The position numbers and the translations under genes were made by a program. A stretch of DNA of 64,000 nt. Source: Bimastos eiseni. Taxonomy: Eukaryota; Annelida; Clitellata; Crassiclitellata; Lumbricidae. The DNA lies in contig OY365810.1 in NCBI GenBank assembly GCA_959347315.1, forward strand, positions 522,001 to 586,000, written 5' to 3'. Under the pieces are notes generated by a model. The model was not told the origin of the DNA, did not search any database, and worked only from the letters and a program-made list of their open reading frames with translations. Shown here in pieces: positions 13,701 to 26,400 of the stretch (position 1 is the first letter of the stretch; each line of letters begins with the position of its first letter).

Positions 13701-15040
13701 TACGTGCCAAGGATTTAGGTAGCAGGCCTATGCATAAGTACCTCCAGACATCGCTAGCTTTGGAAAACGTTGCTTTCGTTCGAACCTCAGGCGCCATCCA
13801 TAAAATTGTTCCTTTAAACGACATAACCTCCGTATGATGATGTTCTCTGATGCAATCAAAATCCGTTATCTTCAACGTTTTTCCTCTGAACTCATTCGGG
13901 TCGATCGTCTCAGAAATGACAACTGTTTAAAAAATTATTATTTAATCTCTGGGCCCATAGATAAGCTAGAAATTTATCAATAAAAGTCTTATAGATTTAT
14001 GAAATTTGTATAGGCCTAATATCGCAAAAGTTGGTAAATTTTACTAATTTACTTTTTTCTATTTTGGAATTCAAAGGAAATCGTAGATATGTCTTCATCT
14101 GTTTCTGAGTCAGAAACTTTCGATAAAAGCGAGCTAACATTCGACGACATATCAAAATATCATCTGTTTTGTTTGTAATCATTAACTGTGTTTCGTGCTA
14201 TGTAATTAGTCTAGCATAGCCCAGCTGGGCATTATAGATACCATGGGGGTGTATCTTGTTAAGACTTGACTCTGTACATACATGTAGCAGCAATAGTCCT
14301 GACACCAACCATTGTTGATCCTTATTTGTTAATCACAAAGGAAACATTTTTCAGGCGGCCTTAATCAGCGGGACCTTTCGATCCGTAATTGGGTCTTCTT
14401 GGTGATCCGATAACAATTGTAGTAATTGTGTTTTTTCTGATTAGTTCGACTTATAAATAAACCATGATTGATTGATTAATTAATTGCATCACGAATTTAA
14501 TAAACATAACTTTATACTGCAATTAGCACCAACAGCCAAAACTATTTCTTGTTTTGAAAATATTACCGGAACCTACTAGCTGTTGGCTGACTTGAGGTCC
14601 CTTTGGACAATGGAGTTGCTGTGTAGATATGCCATACCACAGGCGACTTGCTTAGCCCAATTCATGACTACATCGATAGGAAGCGGAGATGTAGCTTTCT
14701 TCAAAGCATCCTCCACTGATCCTCCTCTGGCAAACTCCATTATAATGTACATTGCAGCTGGCTTGAAGTTAGCGTCACATGCCGCATGGAAAACCATTAT
14801 TAAGTTTCTGTGATTAAGAGATTTCCACTTGCTGCACGCGTCGATCTCTTTCTGCATTTGACCATCCAACTCACGCTTATTGAACACTCGTCGCTTGATT
14901 GCACATTCTCTACCTTTCCAACGAAATGGACCGTACACTTCACCGAAGCTTCCTTTACCAAGAAATCCGCTCTCTTCAATTATCCTCTTGAACGAAGTCT
15001 CCATGGAAGCGGCATCAAAACTGACGTAAGCCATCTCCAC
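10731..15040 (-). CDS. Kinase B: compact TKL-type kinase, five exons
   Basis: Exons: 14581-15040, 13742-13922, 11637-11740, 11134-11202 and (least certain) 10731-10756. The lengths sum to 840 nt, 279 residues plus stop, with consistent phases 1, 2, 1, 1. Exon 1 has GKGSFGEVYG, CAIKRR and VQRDLKSAN, so HRD reads QRD. Exon 2 has KITDFDCIREH (DFD for DFG) and WMAPEV. Exon 3 begins SYGVLIWAMITRK but is 45 nt shorter than in kinase C, removing about 15 residues around helix G. Exon 4 has NCMNEDTSKRPKF, the conserved C-lobe arginine motif. The exon 1 donor reads A|GCTAGT rather than A|GTAAGT, so splicing needs a GC donor or the gene is damaged. MLK/ZAK-like family; possibly a pseudokinase. Confidence 0.75.
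12226..13260 (-). mobile_element. LINE reverse-transcriptase fragment in intron 2 of kinase B
   Basis: The minus-strand frame 12641-13039 contains DWFPINKSSLNITKTSY, KFLGIQVDQNLSWNDYI and YLSYGNVKWTP. These are the thumb and connection motifs of jockey/CR1-like LINE reverse transcriptases. The frame 12255-12500 adds NPYNTRS and the C-terminal tail. The two are separated by frameshifts and stops, so it is an inactive copy, in the same orientation as the host gene. Confidence 0.85.
13300..13560. repeat. (ATAATG/ATGATG)n simple repeats
   Basis: Two AT-rich stretches of trinucleotide-like repeats (about 13310-13345 and 13487-13552) inside intron 2 of kinase B. Confidence 0.85.
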
Positions 15041-17000
15041 ATTAAATTATGTTTCTAACAGCTGTGTAAATGACCGACATCAACTTCATGCATTAATTTC
15101 GATCTCGATCTTTAGATGTGACCGTCTTCAGTAAGAAATTGATCGAGAATCATTGCATTAGCACACAAGTTGTAAAGTTCTTTCTTTTGGCATCTAAAAA
15201 TACATCAGGAGGCCTAATTCGAATCTTTAATATACTTATTTATTAATGCTTGGATCGAATGATTTCAATTTAAGGCTGCACAGCAGAAAAACTATTCAGT
15301 TTAATTTTGTCTACTATACGTGTAGTAAACTTAGTGCACTTGACGCGTGTGTGGGGTCGCTCTTAAGTTCATTTGAAGTCTCAAGGGTTTTTAATGGGTG
15401 ACGAAGCAAAGAGATGTTGTCAGATGGCGCGAACCTGAAATCGATCGGTTACAGACTAACCACGATACCGAATAGACAAAAATGTCCCACTTACATAACA
15501 GAGTTAGATTAATTGGAATGCCAATTATAATTAATCGATATCATGGTCTCAACGACTTAACATGACAAGGTGCATATTTTAACTAAAATGAGGCAACAAG
15601 AGATGCTAGAGGATAGAGATGTCTAACCTGCTGACGATGTCTTATCCAGGAGCAACGCCATTTTCGGTTTCTTGCGTTACTCTCTGATAGACCTACTTAC
15701 AACCAATCTCAGAGGCTTCGTTGATTCGATTTTAAAGTTAACTTTGACTGGGGTAGGGTAAAGTCGATCTAAATTAATTTATGCGTTTTATTTCGTAGGC
15801 CTACAAGTATGCAGGACAATAGTTTATATTATAGTAGGCCTATATATTTTATGTTTATTATGAAGCGCTTAAAAAGTCCCAACATCACCTTATTGACACT
15901 TTCGAAACTACCTTCATTGCCCAAACTATAATTAGCGACAACAGCGATTTGAGTCTCAATTTATGGATTACTTTGGATTAAACTCCTTAGACGCAAAGTA
16001 TATTGAAAATTGCAAGCGCACCGGAAAGCCTTTAGATCGTAAGCCTAAACCTTAGCCACGCAGAGAAGCAGACTTATTAAATTCTAACAATAAGCACCTA
16101 TTTATAAGCTCCATCTAAGTCGAATAGATCACTTCTGTTATAGAAAAACCTAGAAATTCCCAGCATAATAATTATCATTTGCACTATCTTTAGCGTCGCA
16201 ACATATAGCCTACCTACCTACAAGGTCTACATACTATGTTTAATTGCTATAAATAGAAGTGGGCTTTTTAAAATTTAACTTTCTCATTATGACGTCCACA
16301 TTACGGAATATTAAAATCAAAACTGTAAACCCAATCACGGACAATATTCCTTCCTAATAAATTTTATGTAGCATTAAAACTTTTTAAATGTAACAGCTAG
16401 CAAATATAAGCTGTTAAATATGCTTAAAAAATAAATAGCCTACGATAAAATCAATGTCTTATAGATGTCAGCTATTTAACCTTTGTAATGGGGGAGAACG
16501 GGCGGGGTTAAAGCTCAGATGTACGTACAAGGGGAGAGGGTCCGAAAATACGATTTTGTGCGTACGCAATGTATGGGTGGGCCCTTATCTGGTGAACCGT
16601 TACAAACTGTGAGCTATTCGAATAAACATAAAATGCTTGAAAAAAATGATAAATACATAATTCTTTTCGATTATTACAATAAAATCACAATTATGCAACG
16701 GATGTTCTTTCTTTGGTGGCTAATCTCAGAGCAGATTACAGCTCTGAAATCAGACGTAAGCTAATTAGACAATAGCTAAAAGAACCATGATCCTATGTAT
16801 ACATCGTAATTTCCTATAGGTCTATGTGGCATGCTGTATGCGTTGGCCAAATTGAATGTGTCAGTAATGCATCCACATGCCTACATATCGTACATAATAC
16901 AGTCGTACATTGCCATTAATTGAAGAGAAAACAGTCAAAACAAATCGCTTGTAATTTCGCCAATGTGGTAGACCTATAGTCGGTAATCTCGTATTATAGC
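15041..17000. other. Intergenic, no gene seen
   Basis: AT-rich sequence upstream of kinase B with TAGGCCTA-type words. No exon, RNA gene or bounded element is recognisable. It probably includes the kinase B promoter. Confidence 0.5.
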
Positions 17001-17019
17001 GTTTTGAATTATTTCCGCT

Positions 17020-17330
17020 TTCCATTCATGATTATTTCTCTTCAACGATCCAGTTTCCATTTAAGCGTATTTCTTTCATCAATCCAGCTTCCAATTAGGC
17101 CTAAGTATATTTCGTTTCATCAATCCAGCTTCCATTTAAGTATATTTTTTTCATCAATCAGGTTTTTGCTCGCGTACATGGCCCTGTTTACATCGATTCC
17201 ACGTCCATCGTAGCGACATTCTCGCATCAATCAAGCATGATATTTTTCACTGATTCAGCTTCCATTTCAGCATAATTTCTTTCATCAATCCAGTTTCTAC
17301 ATGGGCATTATACTTTTTCGTCGATTAGTG
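17020..17330. repeat. GAAGCTGGA-type minisatellite (TCCAGCTTCCA units)
   Basis: Imperfect units of about 30-45 bp built on TCATCAATCCAGCTTCCATT. The same core word recurs near 23230-23480, 29800-29930, 40900-41060 and 61180-61470, several times inside foldback elements. Confidence 0.75.
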
Positions 17331-17452
17331 GTATAAAACGCTATTTCTGCGGTACCGAAACTGATATGCTTACGCAAAGTTAAATAAGAAACGTTAATTT
17401 TTACTACACGAATTTAAAACATTAAAGTACGAGATAACCCCTATAGTCATAG

Positions 17453-18939
17453 CAGTGGCGTAGGCAAGGGGGGGTTTGGTGGGTTAAAAAAAACCATTGG
17501 CGTAGTTGGAAATATTTTTTTAGCAACAACCTACAGAATAAGTTGGGATAATTTAGGGACCAAACCCTCGCTAGAGGAATAACAGACACTCACAGTGCAC
17601 TGGGTGCAGCATACGCGCCGACTCCACGGAGGCAACAGCTGTGGCATAGATTTGATGTATACCCGATACCGTACACCAGGGTCACTCTGGCAGGGTGTAA
17701 ATGAAGCAGAATTTAGCCTATAATCTCTCAAGCGCAATGTATCATTCAATTATTTTCGGATATAGGACAGTTATATAAGACAGCTGTCATAGGTTTCATG
17801 CGTACTATATATAACTATATAAAATGGATGTGCGTGTATATATTTAACTAATGTAAATATATGTAAATATAAAGAGATAGAAAGAGAGACTTATGTATAT
17901 AGGTCAGTTCATCCTTAGACATGATCATTGGACGCATTATACCAAGTTGAGTTTTCAAAAGTTTAAAACAGTTTAATATAAACGATAAATTTTATAAATT
18001 GCTGCATTGTATATAGTGGATCAACTATAAAATCAGTCAGCAGAGTTATCTCTCGCTGGAAGGTGTTGTGGTAAGTTTAACTAAACATTGTTATCTCTTG
18101 CTATAAGATGTTAGGGCAAGAATAGCACTTAGCAAAGCTAAGCGATCTTTCCATAAGCAATGGCTCTCAACGTATTGGGATTCATTAGTGGCAGAACTAA
18201 GGCTTTGGTACCGTCGTCTTTCACGCAAAGAAACGGGTAGCGTGCCAAAAAATGCTTTGGACGCAATGCATTTGTGTCATTCAACAGTTCATCCAACTAT
18301 TACAGAGTTGTTGAAAATTTTGACAACATTACATTGCCTGTTTCCATCTGTACAAGTGAGCGTCCTATATAAACATTTCGCCGTCTGAAAACGTATCTCA
18401 GGAACTCGACAAGCAAACTTAGGCTGCATTGATTAGATCTTCTACAAGTTCACCGTGAAATGACCCCAACAACCGAGGAAATAATCAATGAACTACTAAG
18501 GAAGCGAAGATTAGATTTCGTTCTGTGAAGCCAAGCAAGTTAAGACCAATATTCATTATGACTAAGGAATGAATAAATAAGAAAACCTAACTTCTTCTGA
18601 TAATCAGAAGAAGTATTTTAGCCCACTAATAGAAAATCTAAGACTGACTTGCATAGGCTGGGCTATTTTATAATCATATCTAATTTAAAGCTTGAGTATA
18701 TGTTTGTAATCTTTTTGTCCATTGTTATAAAAATCACTAGCTATCCGCCTTAGCAGATTTTAAAAAAAAGTATTTATATTTTGTTATATCACAAAAAACT
18801 GTTTCAGTGCAAAAAGAGCTAAAATTAAAAAAACATCCTGGCTCATTGAGCCCCTAATTTATTGTAGATATACTGTGGAAAATGACTATCCCAAAAGTGA
18901 CTACACTAACCTCCCTTGGGGAAGTCCTGCCTACGCCAT
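17453..18939 (+). mobile_element. hAT-type transposon, degenerate
   Basis: The left end is CAGTGGCGTAGGC and the right end GCCTACGCCAT, imperfect inverted ends. They are flanked by a perfect 8-bp target duplication AGTCATAG (17445-17452 and 18940-18947), the hAT hallmark. Inside, the plus-strand frame from 18188 reads ELRLWYRRL and, further on, ALDAMHLCHSTVHP. This resembles the C-terminal dimerisation region of hAT/ZMYM-type transposases, broken by stops before the usual RSF..L..LK motif. Non-autonomous remnant between kinase B and the CARD gene. Confidence 0.75.
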
Positions 18940-19024
18940 AGTCATAGTTCATAAAATGTTCGAACCATTCAAACATAATTATTACATGTTGTACATTCAC
19001 TGAGAAGCCTTTTATTAGTGCTCA

Positions 19025-19264
19025 ATGGAAACCATTCTAGCTGTACGAAATGGAAGCTCTGTAACAGTGTACCGAACACCAAAAACTACTCCGACAGCAA
19101 TGTCCAACTGCAAGAGCTTCAAGGATAGCCACTGCAGTGTTGAAAACATTATACATTTTATCAAGGATTTATGGATGTCAGGAAGAGACAGACTCATCGA
19201 AGAGGCCAAAATATATGCAGACCGATGTGAGTTTTGTGTGATCTCCCGTTCACACACATGCTAG
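19025..19264 (+). other. Unassigned open frame
   Basis: A 79-codon plus-strand frame (KSFKDSHCSVENIIHFIKDL and on) just outside the hAT element. It does not match a family I recognise and has no clear splice signals. It may be transposon debris. Confidence 0.2.
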
Positions 19265-19499
19265 GATCTATGAAATTTAAACTATATTATATTTTTGACC
19301 TTAAAATGCTGTATCTTTGCTTTTTTTTTCTTACTGTGCAATCACATTTCATCAAAAAAATATATATATAACATAAAATTTTAATTGCAGAATATATATT
19401 AGTTGTAAGAGCAATCATATGATTACGTGACTATAAAAATAACAAGCATTTGCTCACGCATGATTAAAAGTGCACTTTAAAATTTGCATTGGTCTCTGA

Positions 19500-19505
19500 T
19501 TTATT
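19500..19505 (-). terminator. Polyadenylation signal AATAAA for the CARD gene
   Basis: A canonical AATAAA on the minus strand about 90 bases past the stop codon at 19595. It is correctly placed to end the transcript. Confidence 0.6.
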
Positions 19506-19594
19506 AGTGATCATAACAACAATAATTATTTAGCACTGTTCAAATAATTCTCCATTCAAAATGGATAATTTCTATCTTAACTACGAATTACAAT

Positions 19595-20469
19595 TCACTC
19601 CATGGAAAAGATACTGACGAGGTTCTTTTCTGGTCCATACAAAGCCATCAATTGCATCATCTCTTTGAAGAAATGTACTCGATGCACAGCCTTAGGACCA
19701 GAGTCTCCACACTCTAGCAAGACGAGTCGAGAGTCGAAGACTACCATCGGACCATTCTTCACACTACTGCAAGCATAGACCTGATCTTTGTCATCTATGG
19801 CCAGATAGTTAAAACCTTTGAAGTTCACTTCGGCAAGCAGAGCCAGAAGCTTATTCACTTCTTCTGGAACACCGGTAATCGATTGAAACATCGAATCAAA
19901 GCGTGAAATCAACTGTCCTTCTTTCGTAATCTCACACATTCCCCCTAGAACTCCAACATCTTCTTCGTAAGATACAACCAAGTTTCCCTTGGATGTTTCT
20001 ACGGCATGATTCGGTTTTAATATATGACTCGGAAGAATCAAGTGGAGAATTAGCCGGGCATCTGGATGGTAGATTTCAAGACTGGATGGAGCACCTCGTT
20101 TGACCATCACCATACGTCCATCGCTGGTCACTGAGAGAGTGAACGGATCAGCAGCCACAGAATCCAACCATCGATCAACTTTGTTATCAGGCAATGGGAA
20201 GGTAATCTTCCAGACACTAGCTGTGCCCTTATCAGTGATGTAGAGACAATTGGACTCCTTGGAGTATGCTATGTCCATGGGAGTAACGACATCATCGAGA
20301 GACAGTTCTTCACAAGGCTTCATCAAGTCTCTCTCTTCATACACAACGATTGCATTTGGACTCTGACAGAGAAGGCAAATCTTTGCCTGGAGCATTGTAA
20401 CACCAAACGCCTGTCGTTCACCAATTGTAAAGATGTGCTTAACAACAATGCTTCTGAGTTTCCGGAAAA
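19595..20469 (-). CDS. Last exon: NHL-like beta-propeller, stop at 19595
   Basis: About 291 codons from the acceptor TTCTTTTAG to TGA. Repeated blade-like units are visible: TPMDIAYSKESNCLYITDKG, then PFTLSVTSDGRMVMVKRG, HAVETSKGNLVVSYE and FNYLAIDDKDQVYACSS. The alternation of hydrophobic strands with DG/DKD turns and YITD/YACS ends fits a six-bladed NHL/SMP30-like propeller on a single exon. No RING or B-box precedes it, so it is not a TRIM protein. A ligand-sensing or scaffold role is inferred. Confidence 0.65.
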
Positions 20470-23400
20470 CTAAAAGAAAACACAAGACAAACAGAACTAA
20501 TAACTTGGGATCAATTGTTTAGTAAAGAAACAATCAGTGATACCTAGTTATAAAATAAATATATACGTCTGCCCTTCAGTTTTTATCTACTTGATATAAC
20601 AACAACGTATGGTAGCATCTCTGCAGTTTGTTATGTTAACTAGAATAAACACATTCTCAGATAGACAAGAATCCAGCAAACTGAAAACAGAGCAATTAAA
20701 CACTCTATATAGAATCTAAAGGTCATAACAAAAGTTAGTTCCATAAACATCAGCGATGATTAACAATCTATAATCATGTTATGATCTTCTGCTCGATTGT
20801 CATTCGGAGGGTTATTAAACTCTTAAGCTCAAGAGCGCATCTCTCACTAGTAAAGTATTGACATCCTAATCACGTCAAAATAACAGACACATAAGAAACA
20901 CGTGAAATGATGATGATGTCTTAGTGAAATAACACCTTTGTTGTTGCTATAGAGATAAACAAAAGAGATAAATTATAACCTAAATTGAAACTCATTACAT
21001 GAATTTAGGCAATTAAGTGATCTTACCCAAATCTTCCTCGTTATTCTCCAGGTACACATTGCTTATGGCTGGTGCAATATTTCCAGGTAGCAACAGGTTA
21101 AAGAGACCACTCAGTAGGTTCGGTTGTTTCAAGTCTGACAAACTAAGATCTTCAAATGTCTTGAGAGCTGACTTCGATTGACACCAGCACCAGATGACCA
21201 CTCCTCTCTCCTGCTGGGAACTAACGATCTCGATGTTGCCTCTCTTCAGCTGACTCACAAAGCGCCACACTTCCTCGCTCTTTGGAACAGTTTTGTCTTG
21301 CAGCTGATTAAGTTTGTCAACAATTTGCTTTTCTATTTCTTCGAGATTTGACTCAAATGTTACTTTTATCTTCAATACCACTACAGAAAGCAACATACAA
21401 AACAAGAATGAACGGAATTCGATCGCGATTTATACGACATTTGAGTCGATATTCAAGTATATCACAAATAAAAGTATAGACTCAAAGATAAATCGATTCA
21501 AAAATAACAAGTTGAACAGTAAAGTTAGTGAAGTATTAAATAGGTATTTTAAATAAATAAAGTACTATTTACAATAAAATCAAATGCAAAATAAAAAAAA
21601 TGTGTGACAAATTCAAAAAAGACTAAATAATGGAAAGAATAGTATAGTTTAAAAAGCAACTTTAATAAATAATAATGGCAAAATGCAAAGTAAAGAGTCA
21701 GTGATTTTCAACTCTGCTATAGGCCTAACATTGTTGGCTCTTTGGTCATTATTAACCTTCATGTCGTTGCTTGAGTGAAATAACTTTGCCATAAGCAGAC
21801 CGGAAGAGATATGCGCTGACATGGTTAGGTCAATTGTTGGGTAATTTTCGGTGCCAGGTGAGAATCCTTGGATGATAAGTCGGGAGATAGACAGGTGCAT
21901 TCAAGCACAAGGAATACTCACCGCCACCCTTTTCTGCAACATTGGCAACCAGCGTCTGGCCACTCTCGCGCAGTAGCGAAACGAATGTATCATAGTCCTC
22001 TGAAGAGGAATTCCTGATGACGCTCAACATCTCGTCAATCTTCTCACTTTCGTGTTCTAACGTTTTGATGTATCGTGTGTCTTCATCCGATAGGATTTCG
22101 TTGGCATGCAGTTTGTTTATGACACCTTTTGTTCGCATATGTTGGTTGAAGAATTCGGTGTTGTTTCTTAGAATGGCTGCATTAATATCCTCGTCTGTCA
22201 GAGGTTCTGCAATAAATCACTGTTAAACGTAAACCCTTCATTTACTAAATGAAATGCTACAATGATATTCTACCAATGCATTTACGTAAGCTCCTGTTGC
22301 CTTTGATTTTGTGTAGCATACATTTCTTAACCCTCATTAAAACACAATTTCTTAGATCTGATAAGTGTTTAATACATAGGCCTACACGTGGATAGGCCTT
22401 CATCGGCCTACGTATATATTAGAACACATTTAGTTTCCGTGCTTTCTTGCATGCTATTCCTCATCTATGAATTGCGCCACCATCAAGTTTGAGAGACCAT
22501 ACTCCTTAGCTTATTTCATTTTGCAAATGATTGGCAATAATTCAACTTCATTATGACCTGGAACAGTTGACAGTGAGAGGCTTCACAAAATGATTACTTC
22601 AATTTTCTCACTTACCTTCTCCAGGCTTAACAGATCCGGCACCACCTAAAAGTGGAAAACGCAGCATGATGCAAATGGAACACTTTAGAAAAGAAACATC
22701 ATTGCAAGGTTGTCAATAATAGCCTAGGATCATCTAGACGGATCCTCAACATGTTCGATCTTTTCGTTCCCTTCGTTACCTTCCCCAGCATCCTTTCCTC
22801 CAGTACCTTCGTTACCTTCCCCAGCATCCTTTCCTCCAGTACCGTCAGCAGCAGACCCCACATCGAAATATTTGACCAAACCAGCGGTGATCCTATTTTC
22901 AATCAATTTGTAGCAGAACTCTCTGTTCCCCTTCTCTCTCTTTGTTTATAATTCAGATCATACATGTAAGGGTCTCCTGGTTGAGCCTCTATCAATCATT
23001 GTAATGGGCTCTCACGTCCTTACTATTTCCGGAGCACGCAGCCGTTTTCGGCCGTTTTGGCGCAGGATGTTTTGGCGTCGATATCTGATACAATATTGTA
23101 TGTAACACGATGCATGATCGATGATAATAATTATGCTAAACTGAGAACTGGAATGAAGAAAAGAATCATGCCTAAATAGAAGCGGGATGGATAATCTTAT
23201 GAGAGTTCTACTTGTCGTAGAACCCTTTTAGTCCCAATTTTTTTCTCAATCTCGCTTCCAATTAAACGACATTATTTTTTATCAATCCAGCTTCCATTTA
23301 AGCATGATTCTTATCATCAGTACAGCTTCAACTTAAGCATGATTATTTTCATAAATCCAGCTCCCATTTAAGCACGCACGATTCTTTTCCTCTAACCAGC

Positions 23401-26400
23401 TCCCAGTTTAACAGTATCCTTTTCATTGATCCGGCTTCTAGTTTCACATGATTCTTTTCATCAATCCTTCTTCTACTGCAGACGCTCCCGAGGCTTGACC
23501 TGATTTGCCATGTGGCATAATTAACGACACTAAAGTGTAGATTGCCATATAAATTTACAGAATACATAATATACAATATTATTGTATCATAGATCTGCGC
23601 CAAAACGTCCTGCGCCAAAACGTCACGTACCATACTATTTCACACTGACTTTCAACATAGGGACCTTCATCTGGCAACTGAATAACTCTCCTTCATATTA
23701 GCATTTTTATGACAGTGCGTTAAAAAAATTTCATATTCAGTAATCAGGAGTACTAGAAACAACAAACAACAAACTGTTCAAGTTTTCACCTTGTTTCTCT
23801 CTTTCAACATCTTCACCTGGTTCCGTGAGAACACGAAACAGGATATACAACTATAATTATGAACATAATGCAGTAGATTCGCCTGACTCACATTACTTTA
23901 AATAACAGCAATATTTAAAAAATTGATATGGTGATGATGATAATAATTATAATTACATTATAATGATAGTAATATATTCATAGCAATAATATCGAAATAA
24001 AGAACTGATCTTAATCAGGGAACTGACTTTGTGTGCATTAAAACCATTTGTAATCAGTAAAATGGAAGTACTTGAAACAAAAAACTCCAAGTTTTCACCT
24101 TGTTTCTCTCTTTCAACATCTTCATCCGATTCTGTGAGAACACAAAGCAGGACATACAGAAATTGTACACATAACGCAGCAAGCACACATTATATTAAAT
24201 ACCAATAATAATACAATAATAATGGTTATGATGATGATGATGATATAATAATAATAATGATAATAAAAATGATGATAATAATGATAATAATATTAATAAT
24301 AATGTGCTAATAAAATGTCCACTTCTAACATGCCAATACCCAATGTTACTTCATAAGGATCACTATAAGTCCACAAAAAAGCGAAGTCAAAATTCAGATC
24401 AATTTTTAGAATATCAAGTTATACAAGTTGTACTATTTTATTATATGCGGCAATAGTAAGCTAATAAATTAAATACTCCATAACTACATGCAAAGGTGCA
24501 GCGTCTTCTAAACTGAAAACCTACTTCTACCAGTCTACATACCTAAAACTCTTAATGGGTGCCCAGCTTTATTGTGGACTGCTGAACTTTGTAAAGAAGA
24601 CGTTATCAAATTTCAGTTGACCTATCTGCTCCCAGTGATTGAAGAAAGGAAAATACAATACAATATGTAACTAAATTACATAATCAACGTCAGAAACGTT
24701 TTTTGACATGCCAGAAGTCCATTTATTGAGCGAGGAATTGTATATGTGAATGGATCAGTAATACATACGCACTGAATGAGATTTGCTTAGACGTTTTAAA
24801 CTTAGTGGAAAATAGCAACTTACCACTTGCTAACAGAGACCTATATCTGTATATAAATAAGCCTCTTGAAACCTATCTTCCATTTTCTTTGACTCAGATT
24901 CACTTTCGAAAACTCAAAGAGGCGAATCAATATCCACTTGAAACAAATGCAAACCACAATAGTTAGAGTGGCCGCAAATTCACTGCACTTGCCAGAAACC
25001 TATTTGCAACTCTAAATTTGCGAATACTGAGTGCAAGTGCTAGTGCGCATTAGCGCGCGTGTGTGGTACGGATGTCTCGATCTAACCGTTTTGAAAGTAT
25101 AATACAGTTATTATTTCGAATGGCTGCAGAGAGCAAAGACTGCAAGATAATTGTCATTTTGAGATTAACCTTCATTTGAGTCAGTTCCTTTGAATGCAGG
25201 AGCAACATCAACTGCGCAAAGAACACTTTCGATAACCCGAAGAGGTGAATCAATATCTAAGTGAAACAAATGCAAACCACAATAGTCATAGTGGTAGCAA
25301 ATTCACTGCACTTGCCAGAAGCCTATTTGCAACTCTAAATTTGTGAATAAATTTTTATATGTATAATCGTTGGTATACTATTATTGTTGTCCAATCGAGT
25401 TAGCCATAGAGAGTGAACAAGAGTTTTCACTTTCAATGATACTGTCTGCTTGCCTGTATCATTCCTTCGTAGTCAGTGCAAGTGCTTGCGCTCATGAGCG
25501 CGTGTGTGTGGTACGGATGTCTCGATCTAACCGTTTTGAAAGTATAATACAGCTATTATTTCGAATGGCTGCAGAGAGCAAAGGCTGCAAGATAATTGTG
25601 AGTTTGAGATTAACCTTCATTTGAGTCAGTTCCTTTGAATGCAGGTACTTGAGCAACATCAACTGCGTGAAGAAAAAAACAGTCACATTACATAATGCTT
25701 CATTAACATTTGTGAATCTTATTTCTATCAATGCAGGTGGTCTCTCAGAGCTTGAACTCAAAAGGCTGTACCGTATCCAAAACACCTTTGCTCGCACAGT
25801 GCAGCATGTTCCACTGCGAACACGCTTCTCAGCCCTACTCTACCAGCTGCATTGGCTTCCGTTCACTTCAGAATAAAATTTAAATTTGATCTACTATGCC
25901 CCCATCATCAGTATACAGATGTCTATATTCATGCTCTACTAAATCCTTACATCGCTTCTTGTTGACTACGATCATCAAGCACTGGTCTTTCAGCTCAGCC
26001 ACGATGCAGAACAGTTACGGGCTCTCGTGCGTTCCTTGCCTCTGCTGCGAAGGAATAGAATCGACTGCAACTCTCTTTGTAGTTCAAGAAGCAGTTCAAA
26101 ACTTTATTTATCCTTGCATTAATTCCTGGCAACTAACTAGCAGCAACTCAGATTCAGAATCTGCAGCGACCTGCACGTGTTACAAATTAATTAATTAATT
26201 AAATAACAATGATAAAATAATTCTGACAAGAAAATATCAAATTAGGGGAGCGGTAAAATAAAAATTTTAATTTCGCAAGACGTGAAATTCAAATTCAAAT
26301 TAATGTCGAGAGTCAAAGGAGCAAATCCAGTCAGTCCTTACAGCTGAAATTTGTTTATCAGTGGTAACTAATTACGAAAGCATAAAAATCACATCACAAA

